Below, one piece after another: positions 48,924-56,448 of a stretch of DNA of 61,249 nucleotides. Origin of the DNA: a virus; IMG/VR virus record IMGVR_UViG_3300009419_000019, positions 1 to 61,249 of that record; one strand, written 5' to 3'. The notes below the pieces were generated by a model. The model was not told where the DNA came from, ran no database searches, and saw only the letters and a list, made by a program, of their open reading frames with translations. The first letter of the stretch is position 1; each line of letters begins with the position of its first letter. The translations under genes and the position numbers were made by a program.

Positions 48924-49764
48924 TGCTGAGCACCTCGCGTATCACGTTCAGGGCTTCAGCCACGCGCAGCAGTTCGACGTTTGCCTTGGCAACGCTCTCA
49001 CGCATCTTGTCGAGCTTGGGGACGTGATCGCTGCTGCCTTTGGACAGACGCACACCAACGGCTTCGGGCTTCATGATGTAGCGAGGTGGGTAGAAGCACT
49101 CTTCGAGTTCGGAGCGGGTCATGCGCATCGTGTTGCCCATGTCGGTGACGACGTGTGCCAACGTGCCGAGACCGTGCTTTGCGACGGAGAAGTCTGTGAT
49201 CACAGCGTTGCCCATGCGGCGACCGTCACGTGTCAGGAGTTGTGCGTACTGGCACTGGTAACCATCGGTGCCAGAGAGCAACTCGAAATCGGCCCACTCT
49301 GGCAACTGCGCTGGCAGATCGGTCTCGCCACCGAACGTGTCACGCAAATCACGACGGTCATTGATGTCAGGTTCAGGCAAGACCATGGGTGGCTTGTTAA
49401 CCACTTGCACATCGCGTTCTGCGATCAACTCCGTGTTGAGGCACGGGACAACCGTCGGATCGCTCTCACGACGAACCATCCGATGTGAGTAGCCCAGCAC
49501 CTTCATCAGTCGGTACAGGTTCTCGGTGCTGGCTGCGATCACGGTGAGGTCATCGTCAAAGTGCTTGAAGCCGAAGTGCATGGCCAGTTCTTCAGCCCAG
49601 GACTTCTCTTCTTCGACGCTGGTGGTGGGCAGCTTGTCGAGGTCTTCGAGTTGATCTGCGAGTTCGAACAACCACTGTGGGCCTTCGTCCCAGGTGTTCA
49701 ACGCACGGTTGAGTGCGAGCTTGAAGTCAGCCAAGCGGTCAGAGTGAATGTTGAGGTGGATCAT
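48916..49764 (-). CDS. Unknown accessory protein
   Basis: A 282-residue protein starting MIHLNIHSDRLADFKLALNR at ATG 49764, after an extended form of the seam TGA-AAGCACC...ATG. It has LMKVLGYSHRMVRRESDP, GTDGYQCQYAQLLTRDGRRM and a C-terminal helix KMRESVAKANVELLRVAEAL. No family recognised. Confidence 0.55.
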   Translation of the reverse strand: MIHLNIHSDRLADFKLALNRALNTWDEGPQWLFELADQLEDLDKLPTTSVEEEKSWAEELAMHFGFKHFDDDLTVIAASTENLYRLMKVLGYSHRMVRRESDPTVVPCLNTELIAERDVQVVNKPPMVLPEPDINDRRDLRDTFGGETDLPAQLPEWADFELLSGTDGYQCQYAQLLTRDGRRMGNAVITDFSVAKHGLGTLAHVVTDMGNTMRMTRSELEECFYPPRYIMKPEAVGVRLSKGSSDHVPKLDKMRESVAKANVELLRVAEALNVIREVLSNG

Positions 49765-49778
49765 GGTGCGGGGTGCTT

Positions 49779-50216
49779 TCACAGTGAGTTGCGGTCAATG
49801 ATGATGGGCGGGAAGGTCTTGCCTCGGATGCGCAGCGAGGCTTGTTGGTACTCGGGGGTGTCTCGGTCTTGCTCGTCGCCCACCCACAGGATGCGGTCGG
49901 CGTAGGCGTACCAGCCAACCATGCATGTCGGCAGTTGCGGCAGGATGAGCACACCACTGACACACATTGTGGTGATGCGTTGCCAGTGCCGCAGCAGAGA
50001 TTGGATCGAGACATGCCCGTGGTAATCAACGATGGGCATGTTCACGGAGTCGCAATACTTCGCTACGGCGAGACCTTGAGAGATCGTCTCAACGAAGATG
50101 ATGGACAAGCCGGTGGCGGCAACTTGGGCGAGCGTGGTCATGATGAGGTGAGGTTCAAAAGCAAATCTGCGGTTATTGATCTGTGCGAGGTACGGTGCTG
50201 CGTGGTCAGAGCGCAT
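49779..50216 (-). CDS. Unknown protein, possibly Rossmann-like
   Basis: About 145 residues from ATG 50216, chosen because it overlaps the upstream stop; the frame is open to 50501, but that part is the shadow of the upstream gene. LSIIFVETISQGLAVAKYCDSVNMPIVDYHGH and SGVLILPQLPTCMVGWYAYADRILWVGDE alternate strands and helices. Function unknown. Confidence 0.5.
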   Translation of the reverse strand: MRSDHAAPYLAQINNRRFAFEPHLIMTTLAQVAATGLSIIFVETISQGLAVAKYCDSVNMPIVDYHGHVSIQSLLRHWQRITTMCVSGVLILPQLPTCMVGWYAYADRILWVGDEQDRDTPEYQQASLRIRGKTFPPIIIDRNSL

Positions 50217-50547
50217 TGGCATCCCGCAGCTTCTTGAGTTGGGCGAGTCCGATGTCGAGGATCTTGTCGCTGTGCAACCGTGTGTCGAGGATCTGTTGCG
50301 AACGCATGGCGGCGAAGCACACAAGACGCTCTTGCTCGGTGCAATCAGGGTGAATCTGAAGCAAGGCCACACGGGCCACGGCTTGAGCACACCATTCAAC
50401 CGCTTGTGGATACGACGCACATGCGTGATGGCTTGGATCGCTTGCAGGGTCAGCCATGGTGGTCGGGAACACCACGTACCAAGGGCCGATCTGACGACCA
50501 ATGCGGCAGACGCGACGGGCAGCGATGAGGGCGAGTTGCTTGTTCAT
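50206..50547 (-). CDS. Unknown accessory protein
   Basis: A 113-residue, mainly helical protein: LALIAARRVCRIGRQIGPWYVV, YPQAVEWCAQAVARVALLQIH, then ERLVCFAAMRSQQILDTRLH. Several Cys. It overlaps the upstream stop (CCATGA). Function unknown. Confidence 0.55.
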   Translation of the reverse strand: MNKQLALIAARRVCRIGRQIGPWYVVFPTTMADPASDPSHHACASYPQAVEWCAQAVARVALLQIHPDCTEQERLVCFAAMRSQQILDTRLHSDKILDIGLAQLKKLRDANAL

Positions 50548-50885
50548 GGTGCTTTAGGCACTGGTCGTGCTTTGTGATGCTCGATGAACTCCATGGGGGT
50601 GGAGAAGACGGCTTCGTGGTCTTTAGGCAGCTTGTGTTCAGGAGGTTGGAACTTGGCGACGTTGCTGCGGTAGATCGCCAATCCCGCACACCGGCTACCG
50701 GCATGCACGTGACACTCAACCACTTGATCAGAGTGGCACAGACGTGCGTACTCTTCAGGGCTCGCCCCACCCAGCCAACCGTTCAAAGCGTCACGACGCA
50801 GAGGGCAGTCTGTGCATGCCTTGGCGAGTTGTTTCTTGGCCGGTGCTGCCTCACCTCGTGCCACAAGTTTTCCGAGTTTGTTCAT
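50544..50885 (-). CDS. DUF6283-like Cys motif protein
   Basis: A 113-residue protein starting MNKLGKLVARGEAA. CTDCPLRRDALNGWLGGASPEEYARL followed by VVECHVHAGSRCAGLAIY (Cys-Cys ... Cys-His-Cys) resembles DUF6283, a family of small phage proteins with a probable metal site. It starts after the seam TGA-AAGCACC-ATG. Confidence 0.6.
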   Translation of the reverse strand: MNKLGKLVARGEAAPAKKQLAKACTDCPLRRDALNGWLGGASPEEYARLCHSDQVVECHVHAGSRCAGLAIYRSNVAKFQPPEHKLPKDHEAVFSTPMEFIEHHKARPVPKAP

Positions 50886-50892
50886 GGTGCTT

Positions 50893-51216
50893 TCAGTCTT
50901 TGACGTACCCGTAGCTGATGCCACGTTGAATGTTGAGTACGGTGTTGACGCTGATGCCGGTGATCGCAGCAACGTCACTGCCACGGTTGGTCTTGAGCAG
51001 TGTGCGGATCTCGCGCACTTGGTCGTCTGTCAGGGAGCCTCGGCGGCCACGGATCTTGACTTCCTTTGGCTGCATGCGAGCCTGGGTCTTCTCGCGCTGC
51101 TCTTTGTAGTAATGAGCCTCGTCTGCCTTGGAGATGTTGAGGTGAGGCATGCCGAACTCGTAGGACGCTGGTGACGCGACCTTGCTGTCTCGGCTGGGCT
51201 GGTGACGTTTGGCCAT
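50893..51216 (-). CDS. HTH DNA-binding protein
   Basis: A 107-residue protein starting MAKRHQPSRDSKVASPASYE. The end GSLTDDQVREIRTLLKTNRGSDVAAITGISVNTVLNIQRG is a resolvase/HNH-type helix-turn-helix. Basic overall. It starts after the TGA-AAGCACC-ATG seam. Probably a regulator. Confidence 0.65.
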   Translation of the reverse strand: MAKRHQPSRDSKVASPASYEFGMPHLNISKADEAHYYKEQREKTQARMQPKEVKIRGRRGSLTDDQVREIRTLLKTNRGSDVAAITGISVNTVLNIQRGISYGYVKD

Positions 51217-51223
51217 GGTGCTT

Positions 51224-51421
51224 TCAGTTGTTAACTGGTTTCCAACGACCCTTGGCAGACTTGCGTTGCCACACGCTGACGTTGGGTGCGCACTTGCTGT
51301 GGTTGTAGCCACAAAGCAAGTCGATGACGATCTGCCAGTTGTCCCAAAAAGAGACCATGGGGCCATCGCATGTGTGCGTGAGCACGGCAAATCGTGACGT
51401 GGGTTGGACGATGTATGCCAT
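51224..51421 (-). CDS. Small unknown protein
   Basis: A 65-residue protein starting MAYIVQPTSRFAVLTHTCDG, with WDNWQIVIDLLCGYNHSKC and a basic end KSAKGRWKPVNN. It starts after the same seam. Function unknown. Confidence 0.55.
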   Translation of the reverse strand: MAYIVQPTSRFAVLTHTCDGPMVSFWDNWQIVIDLLCGYNHSKCAPNVSVWQRKSAKGRWKPVNN

Positions 51422-51428
51422 GGTGCTT

Positions 51429-51659
51429 TCAGGCGATCTTGGGGATGCGGGCAAGCACGTCACGCAACTCGACATGGCCGACGTAGCGTGCTCCATCACC
51501 CGTGGCCTTGCGAGCATCTTCCAGCAGCTTGTCTGCCACTTCGAGTTGCTTGGCCAGTTCGGCATACGTGGGCACGTCGGTGAGGTGCGAGCGGTTGAAC
51601 ATGCGGATCTCGGTGTCGTTGTCTTCAATCAAGCACGACTTGTTTTCTTCGAGGTTCAT
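51429..51659 (-). CDS. Small helical protein
   Basis: A 76-residue protein (MNLEENKSCLIEDNDTEIRM, TYAELAKQLEVADKLLEDARKA). CGGAGAACC lies upstream and a strong promoter with a 13-bp palindrome precedes it (51697-51726). Function unknown. Confidence 0.6.
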   Translation of the reverse strand: MNLEENKSCLIEDNDTEIRMFNRSHLTDVPTYAELAKQLEVADKLLEDARKATGDGARYVGHVELRDVLARIPKIA

Positions 51660-51696
51660 GGCGGGGTTCTCCGGTATTGCGTGTTGCGATGTAGCA

Positions 51697-51726
51697 ATTA
51701 TTGACGATAGACGCGGCGTCTGTCAA
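51697..51726 (-). promoter_or_regulatory. Strong internal promoter with palindrome in the spacer
   Basis: On the minus strand TTGACA (51721-51726), 18-bp spacer, AATAAT (51697-51702). The spacer contains AGACGCGGCGTCT (51709-51721), perfect 6-bp arms, a likely operator. It would drive the genes from 51659 leftward. Confidence 0.65.
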
Positions 51727-51731
51727 CAACC

Positions 51732-52043
51732 CTACGTCGCAGTAGGAGATTCGCTTCCGTTGAGTTTGTAGCACCACACCCAGGAAGGAAAGCCCCTGCT
51801 GTGCATGTCACCCAGGCCAATGCGGCAACGAGAAAGTCGCCCATTCTTCTGCATCATGCTTAGGTCTTTACCGAGTTGACGACAACGATGTGCCCCGTAA
51901 ACCTGAGGAACAAAGTTGGCACCTGTCGCTTCAATGTACGCATCGACAAAATGCTGTGCGCATACGTCTACTGTGTACATGACACTGAACGAACGAACCT
52001 TCAGGTACGACTCGATCCATGCATAGCGATCAGCCGGTTTCAT
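51732..52043 (-). CDS. Unknown conserved-looking phage protein
   Basis: A 103-residue protein. YTVDVCAQHFVDAYIEATGANFVPQVYGAHRCRQLGKDLSMM and GRLSRCRIGLGDMHSRGFPSWVWCYKL match a pattern I associate with small phage proteins of unknown function. AAGGAG five bases before the ATG. A DNA-binding role is possible. Confidence 0.6.
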   Translation of the reverse strand: MKPADRYAWIESYLKVRSFSVMYTVDVCAQHFVDAYIEATGANFVPQVYGAHRCRQLGKDLSMMQKNGRLSRCRIGLGDMHSRGFPSWVWCYKLNGSESPTAT

Positions 52044-52249
52044 GTCGTCTCCTTGACGTGCTTGTTGCCATCCTCAACAGCAACGCGCACGCACTGCCCG
52101 TGAACCCGATGGTCGGTGCCACCAGGGTCACGAACGAGGTCGAAGTAGAAGAGGCCCAAGCCCTTGCCTGGGGCACGTTGAAGCTGCTTGAGACAAACCC
52201 AACAGATCGACGGTGCCCCTGACCCCTGACGTGATCGGGCCTTGCTCAT
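52040..52249 (-). CDS. Small protein with Cys/His zinc motif
   Basis: A 69-residue protein starting MSKARSRQGSGAPSICWVCL. CWVC with VHGQC later suggests a zinc finger. Its ATG overlaps the stop of the RdgC-like gene, and its stop overlaps the next start (ATGA). Confidence 0.6.
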   Translation of the reverse strand: MSKARSRQGSGAPSICWVCLKQLQRAPGKGLGLFYFDLVRDPGGTDHRVHGQCVRVAVEDGNKHVKETT

Positions 52250-53325
52250 CACAGGCTCTCGTCGTCGTCTTCGTTGAGGGGATCGACGGCATTGGCCTTG
52301 ACCGCAGCTTTGGCTTCTTCCTTGGCCTCGCGCTTGAGGTCAGAGAGGGACTTGTAGCCGCCGAACTCGGCCATCAGGGCCACCAGCATGTCGGCGTAGG
52401 TGCGAGCGGTCAGCCACATCACAGCGGCGATCTGGTCGTCCTTGGTCTCGGTCTCGCCGTACTCGATCTTGGCGGCACCGTCGTCGAACTTCAGACGCTT
52501 GAAGACCATCTTGTCGCTGAGCGTGAACGACAGCAGGCGGCTCTCGTCGTTGCCGGTGGGGTCGTAGCTCAGCCCGAGTTCATGCACGTCGTAGGCTTGC
52601 TTGAGCAGTTGCACAACGTCGTGCCCTTCAACGTCCTTGTCCTTGATGCGGATCGTCTGCTTGCCCTCACCACGCAGCACCGCGTTGTCGGTGATCATGA
52701 ACTGCTGGTGCTCGTCGCTGTTGAAGCCGTCCTTGGCCACAGCGGTCATCTGGCCAACCAGGGAGTTCTCAGGGGTGACGAAGGCCCACGTGGTTGCGGT
52801 CTGCGACTGAGCATCGAACAGGGCACGCAGGATGGCCACTGTGTCTTCAGCACGCTTGGGCGATGTGGTGCAGATCAGCACCAGCTTTTGCTTGGCGATG
52901 AAGATCACGGGTGTGACCGAGCGACGCAAGAACGCCTTGGGCAGCAGCGAGAACTCGACCTCTTCCTTGAGCATCGCGTAGTCCTTCTTGCCGATGGCAC
53001 GACCCTCGCGTTCGTTGAACTTCTGCACCTCTTTGGCGAGGTACTCATCCCGCACGGTCGAGGGCAGGATGCGTTCGTTGAACTGCACGGCCATCAGGTG
53101 CTTGCCCGGTTCGATCTCGTAGATCAGATCGTCCTTGAACGCGTTGATCAGGCCCGCCGAACGCCATGAAGTAGGGGAGGGGTCTTGTGACAGGAAGGGT
53201 TCGATGGAAACACCCTTGTCTCGGATGCCCTGAGCAATCAGGTTGAGGTTGTTGTCCTTGAGCACGTTGAAGACCGCAGGCTGTGTCAGCACAGGGATGA
53301 AGGAGGTGAACTTGAGTTTGGCCAT
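52249..53325 (-). CDS. RdgC-like recombination-associated protein
   Basis: A 358-residue protein resembling RdgC, which forms a ring on DNA and modulates RecA. Family signs: EPGKHLMAVQFNERILPSTVRDEYL, REGRAIGKKDYAMLKEEVEFSLLPKAFLRRS (residues about 105-135), LVLICTTSPKRAEDTVAILRALF and the C-terminal half LLSFTLSDKMVFKRLKFDD. E. coli RdgC has 303 residues; the extra part here is a Lys/Glu linker and the tail DPLNEDDDESL. The phage may use it to control host recombination or protect DNA ends. Confidence 0.75.
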   Translation of the reverse strand: MAKLKFTSFIPVLTQPAVFNVLKDNNLNLIAQGIRDKGVSIEPFLSQDPSPTSWRSAGLINAFKDDLIYEIEPGKHLMAVQFNERILPSTVRDEYLAKEVQKFNEREGRAIGKKDYAMLKEEVEFSLLPKAFLRRSVTPVIFIAKQKLVLICTTSPKRAEDTVAILRALFDAQSQTATTWAFVTPENSLVGQMTAVAKDGFNSDEHQQFMITDNAVLRGEGKQTIRIKDKDVEGHDVVQLLKQAYDVHELGLSYDPTGNDESRLLSFTLSDKMVFKRLKFDDGAAKIEYGETETKDDQIAAVMWLTARTYADMLVALMAEFGGYKSLSDLKREAKEEAKAAVKANAVDPLNEDDDESL

Positions 53326-53363
53326 GATGGTGTGTTGTGGTTGGGTGAACAGGATGTGGAGAC

Positions 53364-53771
53364 TCAGGGCAAGAGAACGCCCGACTGAGCCAACGAGATG
53401 CCCAGGGCGATGCCGACGACCATGCCCGTGCTGAATGCTGCCCAGGCCAAGCGGTTGATCGCGTCATCGTTGATGCCCGTGGGCTTGGGGAACAGGTAGC
53501 CGTGCAGGTCAGCATGGTCAGAGGGTTGCTCGACCCACTTGATGTAGTGATCACGCTCACCGTTGATGCGACCGAGTTCGGTGATCGAGATGACACGGCC
53601 ATCGCGGCGGTGCCGGTCGATCTTGGAAAGCTCTTGCCACACGGGTGACAGCGGCCCTTCGGACTGCGCGATGTTGCGAGCCTTGTGCTCGATGTCGCGG
53701 GATTCACGGTCGGTGATGCGACGTGCGTGCTCGGTGAAGTTGTAGAGGTTGGTGGTCTCGGGTTTGTTCAT
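53364..53771 (-). CDS. C-terminal membrane-anchored protein
   Basis: A 135-residue protein starting MNKPETTNLYNFTEHARRIT. The first 105 residues are charged and partly coiled; the last 30 (RLAWAAFSTGMVVGIALGISLAQSGVLLP) form a membrane anchor. Its start overlaps the stop of the tiny upstream gene. Function unknown. Confidence 0.6.
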   Translation of the reverse strand: MNKPETTNLYNFTEHARRITDRESRDIEHKARNIAQSEGPLSPVWQELSKIDRHRRDGRVISITELGRINGERDHYIKWVEQPSDHADLHGYLFPKPTGINDDAINRLAWAAFSTGMVVGIALGISLAQSGVLLP

Positions 53772-53884
53772 GGGAGGCTCCAAAGTGAGAAGTTGTAGCG
53801 GAGAACGTCGATCAGGTGAGTGCGGTTCAGACGCGTTTGCCGGTGCGCGTTGAGCAGCCAGTACATGATTTCGAGTTCGGTCAT
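53768..53884 (-). CDS. 38-residue peptide gene
   Basis: ATG 53884, TGA 53768-53770, overlapping both neighbours by ATGA. The product MTELEIMYWLLNAHRQTRLN continues to a Trp/Ser/Leu/Pro end. The precise double overlap supports translation. Confidence 0.55.
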   Translation of the reverse strand: MTELEIMYWLLNAHRQTRLNRTHLIDVLRYNFSLWSLP

Positions 53885-54450
53885 TTGCGCAAGTTCTCTT
53901 TGCTGTACTCAACGTCGAGGTGCAGCAGTTCTTCTTGGCTTTCGCTGTAGCACCAGTCGAACTTGGTTGTCAGTGGCAGCGACAACACCTCGCACAAGAG
54001 CTTTTCGATGTGACCGATGCTGATGCGACCGGAGATGGTGGTCTTCTCGGTGACGACGGTCTCGCGCTTGATGGAGTTGACCAAGGCGACTTGGGCGTTG
54101 AGAGTTGGCGTGGCGTCAGGGATGGGGTTGTAGGGCGTGGCCATGGTGTTCTCCGTTGGTTGTTGTTCACTGTCGATGTTCATGAGGGCTTCTCGGCATG
54201 CTTCTCCAACTTTGTGGAGGCTATGTGTCAACACCTCAGAGACCCTCGAACAGCCACCGTGTGTCTTCAGGATGCTCTTCGCTGCATTTTTTCCAATCTT
54301 GCTGCACACGAGCACGATCAGTAGTTCAACGTCGTTATGGTCTGGAAACAAGGCAGTGCGAATGAAATCTCGCTCTTCGTCTGTGAACGTGACAGGCTTC
54401 GGTCTTGCGATACCGAAGGCTTCTTCATCAATGGGGGGCATAGGGGCCAT
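53881..54450 (-). CDS. Unknown protein with a possible second internal start
   Basis: A 189-residue protein from ATG 54450 (AAGGA eight bases upstream; an earlier ATG at 54459 has none). The first part (FTDEERDFIRTALFPDHNDVELLIVLVCSKIGKNAAKSIL) and the second (MATPYNPIPDATPTLNAQVA onwards) look like separate domains. CGGAGAACACC before ATG 54144 is a better ribosome site than the first, so an 87-residue protein may also be made. Confidence 0.55.
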   Translation of the reverse strand: MAPMPPIDEEAFGIARPKPVTFTDEERDFIRTALFPDHNDVELLIVLVCSKIGKNAAKSILKTHGGCSRVSEVLTHSLHKVGEACREALMNIDSEQQPTENTMATPYNPIPDATPTLNAQVALVNSIKRETVVTEKTTISGRISIGHIEKLLCEVLSLPLTTKFDWCYSESQEELLHLDVEYSKENLRK

Positions 54451-54469
54451 GGTGGGCATCCTTAAAAAG

Positions 54470-54498
54470 TTTGGAACGGGCGAGGGTCACAAAGTAAG
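54470..54498 (+). repeat. 29-bp intergenic repeat, copy 1
   Basis: TTTGGAACGGGCGAGGGTCA then CAAAGTAAG. Nearly identical copies at 56541-56569 and 56648-56676. Here it sits between a candidate promoter and the start of the gene at 54450. Confidence 0.7.
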
Positions 54499-54529
54499 AA
54501 CGGGTTGCGGGTCAACCGTTTGTGGAATC

Positions 54530-54558
54530 ATTGTAGATGAGAAATCTGTCACCGACAA
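54530..54558 (-). promoter_or_regulatory. Candidate internal promoter
   Basis: On the minus strand TTGTCG (54553-54558), 17-bp spacer, TACAAT (54530-54535). The block TGACAGA, five bases, CATCTACAA resembles the main promoter region at 56480-56501. It would drive genes from 54450 leftward. Confidence 0.45.
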
Positions 54559-54583
54559 TAGTTCCAGAGCACAAATTGAGAAG

Positions 54584-54850
54584 TTAGTTTGTTCGGGTGA
54601 TCAGCACGACCACGTAGATGTTGCCCATGGACGTGAGGGTCTCCGTCGTCTCCATGGTGTACTCATAGCCCGTGGCATCTTTGGCACGTTTGACCGCAGG
54701 GCTGAAGTTCTGGCGCAGCGTGCTCTTGGTCTCGTTGAGCAGATGCAGATCAGTCGGTGCGAACTGCTGAGCATGGCTGAAGGTCTCGCCCACTTCCAGG
54801 GCTGCGATCATGGCTCGAATGGAGGGCTTGGTTGTTTGGTCTTGGCTCAT
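54584..54850 (-). CDS. Small unknown protein
   Basis: An 88-residue protein starting MSQDQTTKPSIRAMIAALEV. GETFSHAQQFAPTDLHLLNETKSTLRQNF and YEYTMETTETLTSMGNIYVVVLITRTN (C-terminal strands) suggest an alpha plus beta fold; the pattern recalls small phage regulators. Overlaps the upstream stop (ATGA). Confidence 0.55.
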   Translation of the reverse strand: MSQDQTTKPSIRAMIAALEVGETFSHAQQFAPTDLHLLNETKSTLRQNFSPAVKRAKDATGYEYTMETTETLTSMGNIYVVVLITRTN

Positions 54851-55149
54851 GATGGGTCTTTCTTCGTGATCATCGTTTTGAGTTTGTACTTCAGCGAGTC
54901 GCACATGAACGCTTCGGTCTTGGTGCTCGGGTTGTGCCATCGCACAGGCAGCAACGGCTGTTGTCGCGTAAGGGACTCGACGAAGAGACGCTGATACGGG
55001 AACGGGCTTGTTCGCAGTGCAGCGATGTCCCACTGGCCAATGGGCAACCACATACCAAAGCCCCAGGTGGCGAAGTTGCGCTGCATCACGATGTCCGTGA
55101 ACGCGCTGAGCTTGCGAGTGCTCGCGTAGATGTCGTCGATGTCGATCAT
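54847..55149 (-). CDS. MIDIDDIY paralogue 1
   Basis: A 100-residue protein starting MIDIDDIYASTRKLSAFTDI. The first eight residues and their DNA are identical to the next gene upstream, and FGMWLPIGQW aligns loosely with RGWVPMFVQP. GAAGAGGT precedes the ATG. Probably a diverged tandem duplicate; function unknown. Confidence 0.6.
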   Translation of the reverse strand: MIDIDDIYASTRKLSAFTDIVMQRNFATWGFGMWLPIGQWDIAALRTSPFPYQRLFVESLTRQQPLLPVRWHNPSTKTEAFMCDSLKYKLKTMITKKDPS

Positions 55150-55475
55150 TTGCGATACCTCTTCTGCTCGTTCTTCCATTGAGCGGTTTTGCGGGTGACA
55201 GTGAAGGTTGGGTAGAACCGTTCGCTGGCTTTGGCGAATTGATCATTCACCTGACCAAACCCTCGGTGAGCGAAAGCCATCTGCTCAATGTCATTCAACA
55301 ACCGTGCTGTTGGTGCTGCCCAAGATGAGGCAGATGGTTGAACGAACATAGGCACCCAACCTCGCATCGCACAGGAGAAGATCGCCATGTTCACCTGAAG
55401 TAACACCTTGTTGGTGAGATCCTTTTGCGAACCTGCTGCGTGGATCGCCTCGTAGATGTCGTCGATGTCGATCAT
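55146..55475 (-). CDS. MIDIDDIY paralogue 2
   Basis: A 109-residue protein starting MIDIDDIYEAIHAAGSQKDL. It has a hydrophobic middle (LLQVNMAIFSCAMRGWVPMFV) and a basic end (TRKTAQWKNEQKRYRK). Shares its start with the downstream paralogue. Function unknown. Confidence 0.6.
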   Translation of the reverse strand: MIDIDDIYEAIHAAGSQKDLTNKVLLQVNMAIFSCAMRGWVPMFVQPSASSWAAPTARLLNDIEQMAFAHRGFGQVNDQFAKASERFYPTFTVTRKTAQWKNEQKRYRK

Positions 55476-55858
55476 GATGGAAGCAAGTCCTTGAGGTTGT
55501 ACGGGTTGCGCAGGAGCACGATCTGGCATGGGCAATAGAACACGCTCATGCAGTCACGGATCGAGAACAACATCTGCCCCAGGTCTTTCTTGTTGTAGCG
55601 ATCACAGTCGTCGATCACGACCAGGGATGCGACACGCTGGGGAGGGTCTTTCATGATCTGCCGTGGCCATGTGACGCACTGAGGGTCGAGGCCGCGATGC
55701 TGAACCATGAACTTGCTCATCTGCTGGTTGATTGCGATGAACAGCGGCACCGTGAGACCTTGTGCGTGAAAGCCGTTGACCATGGCGCAACCGAGTGAGG
55801 TCACGCCGGTTTGACGTTCACCGGCTGTGCCGATGTTGATGATGGCAATGTTGGTCAT
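55472..55858 (-). CDS. P-loop-like protein without the Walker lysine
   Basis: A 128-residue protein starting MTNIAIINIGTAGERQTGVT. The strand-loop-helix GTAGERQTGVTSL looks like a Walker A loop but has Gln-Thr instead of Gly-Lys-Thr, while VASLVVIDDCDRYNK is a good Walker B. It may be a degenerate AAA/ATPase or a nucleotide-binding fold. An alternative TTG start at 55906 would overlap the upstream stop. Confidence 0.5.
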   Translation of the reverse strand: MTNIAIINIGTAGERQTGVTSLGCAMVNGFHAQGLTVPLFIAINQQMSKFMVQHRGLDPQCVTWPRQIMKDPPQRVASLVVIDDCDRYNKKDLGQMLFSIRDCMSVFYCPCQIVLLRNPYNLKDLLPS

Positions 55859-55902
55859 AGGGTGGTACGGGTAAAAGGGTGGTAGGGCTTTTCTGAGAGG
55901 GG

Positions 55903-56430
55903 TCAACCCTGGGTAGGTTGCTGGGCCTCGATATTGGCCAGGAGGGCGCGTGCGCGTTCCATGCTCTCGAAAGCCTGAGCACCTGTGCTGGTGAGTTCGC
56001 GCAGCAGGTTGAACATGCGCTGAGCGTTAATGATCAATGCGACGTTCTGCCGCATGCGCTGAACATGCTCGGGCTTATGTTGAACCTTCTCACCAAAGAA
56101 GCCAGCAATATGACCATAGGGTTGAGCGTGAACTGCTGCGACTCGTGCGCCAGTGTTGTCGATAATTCGACACCCAAGATCAGTCTCCATACCAATGCGC
56201 CACCCGTCATCGTTAGGCACGCTTGAACCTTGGATGCGCTCGCAGCGATCAACGATGTCCTGCATGTCCGACGTGCGAGGCACAGCAGGGTTGTCGGTGG
56301 TGAGGTAGACCGTGGTGTTGGTCTTGAGGTCTTTGGGCAGGCTGCTTGCGCCGTCCTTGAGGTGCAGCAGCACAGCATTGGACAGGTGGTACAGGGTCGA
56401 GACGTTGAACGCCTGAGTGGTGAAGGTCAT
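55903..56430 (-). CDS. First gene of the leftward accessory operon
   Basis: A 175-residue protein starting MTFTTQAFNVSTLYHLSNAV. It has a helical N-terminus, GWRIGMETDLGCRIIDNTGARVAAVH in the middle, and QRMFNLLRELTSTGAQAFESMERARALL at the C-terminus. AAGGAG precedes the ATG. Its promoter carries the 19-bp operator-like palindrome. No family recognised, but its position suggests an early, repressor-controlled product. Confidence 0.6.
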   Translation of the reverse strand: MTFTTQAFNVSTLYHLSNAVLLHLKDGASSLPKDLKTNTTVYLTTDNPAVPRTSDMQDIVDRCERIQGSSVPNDDGWRIGMETDLGCRIIDNTGARVAAVHAQPYGHIAGFFGEKVQHKPEHVQRMRQNVALIINAQRMFNLLRELTSTGAQAFESMERARALLANIEAQQPTQG

Positions 56431-56448
56431 CTGGTGCTCCTTGGTGCG

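Noticed and set aside
49779-50501. 240-residue gene reaching back to 50501
   Set aside because: The first 93 residues lie over the upstream gene in another frame and look like out-of-frame sequence; a start at 50216 fits better.
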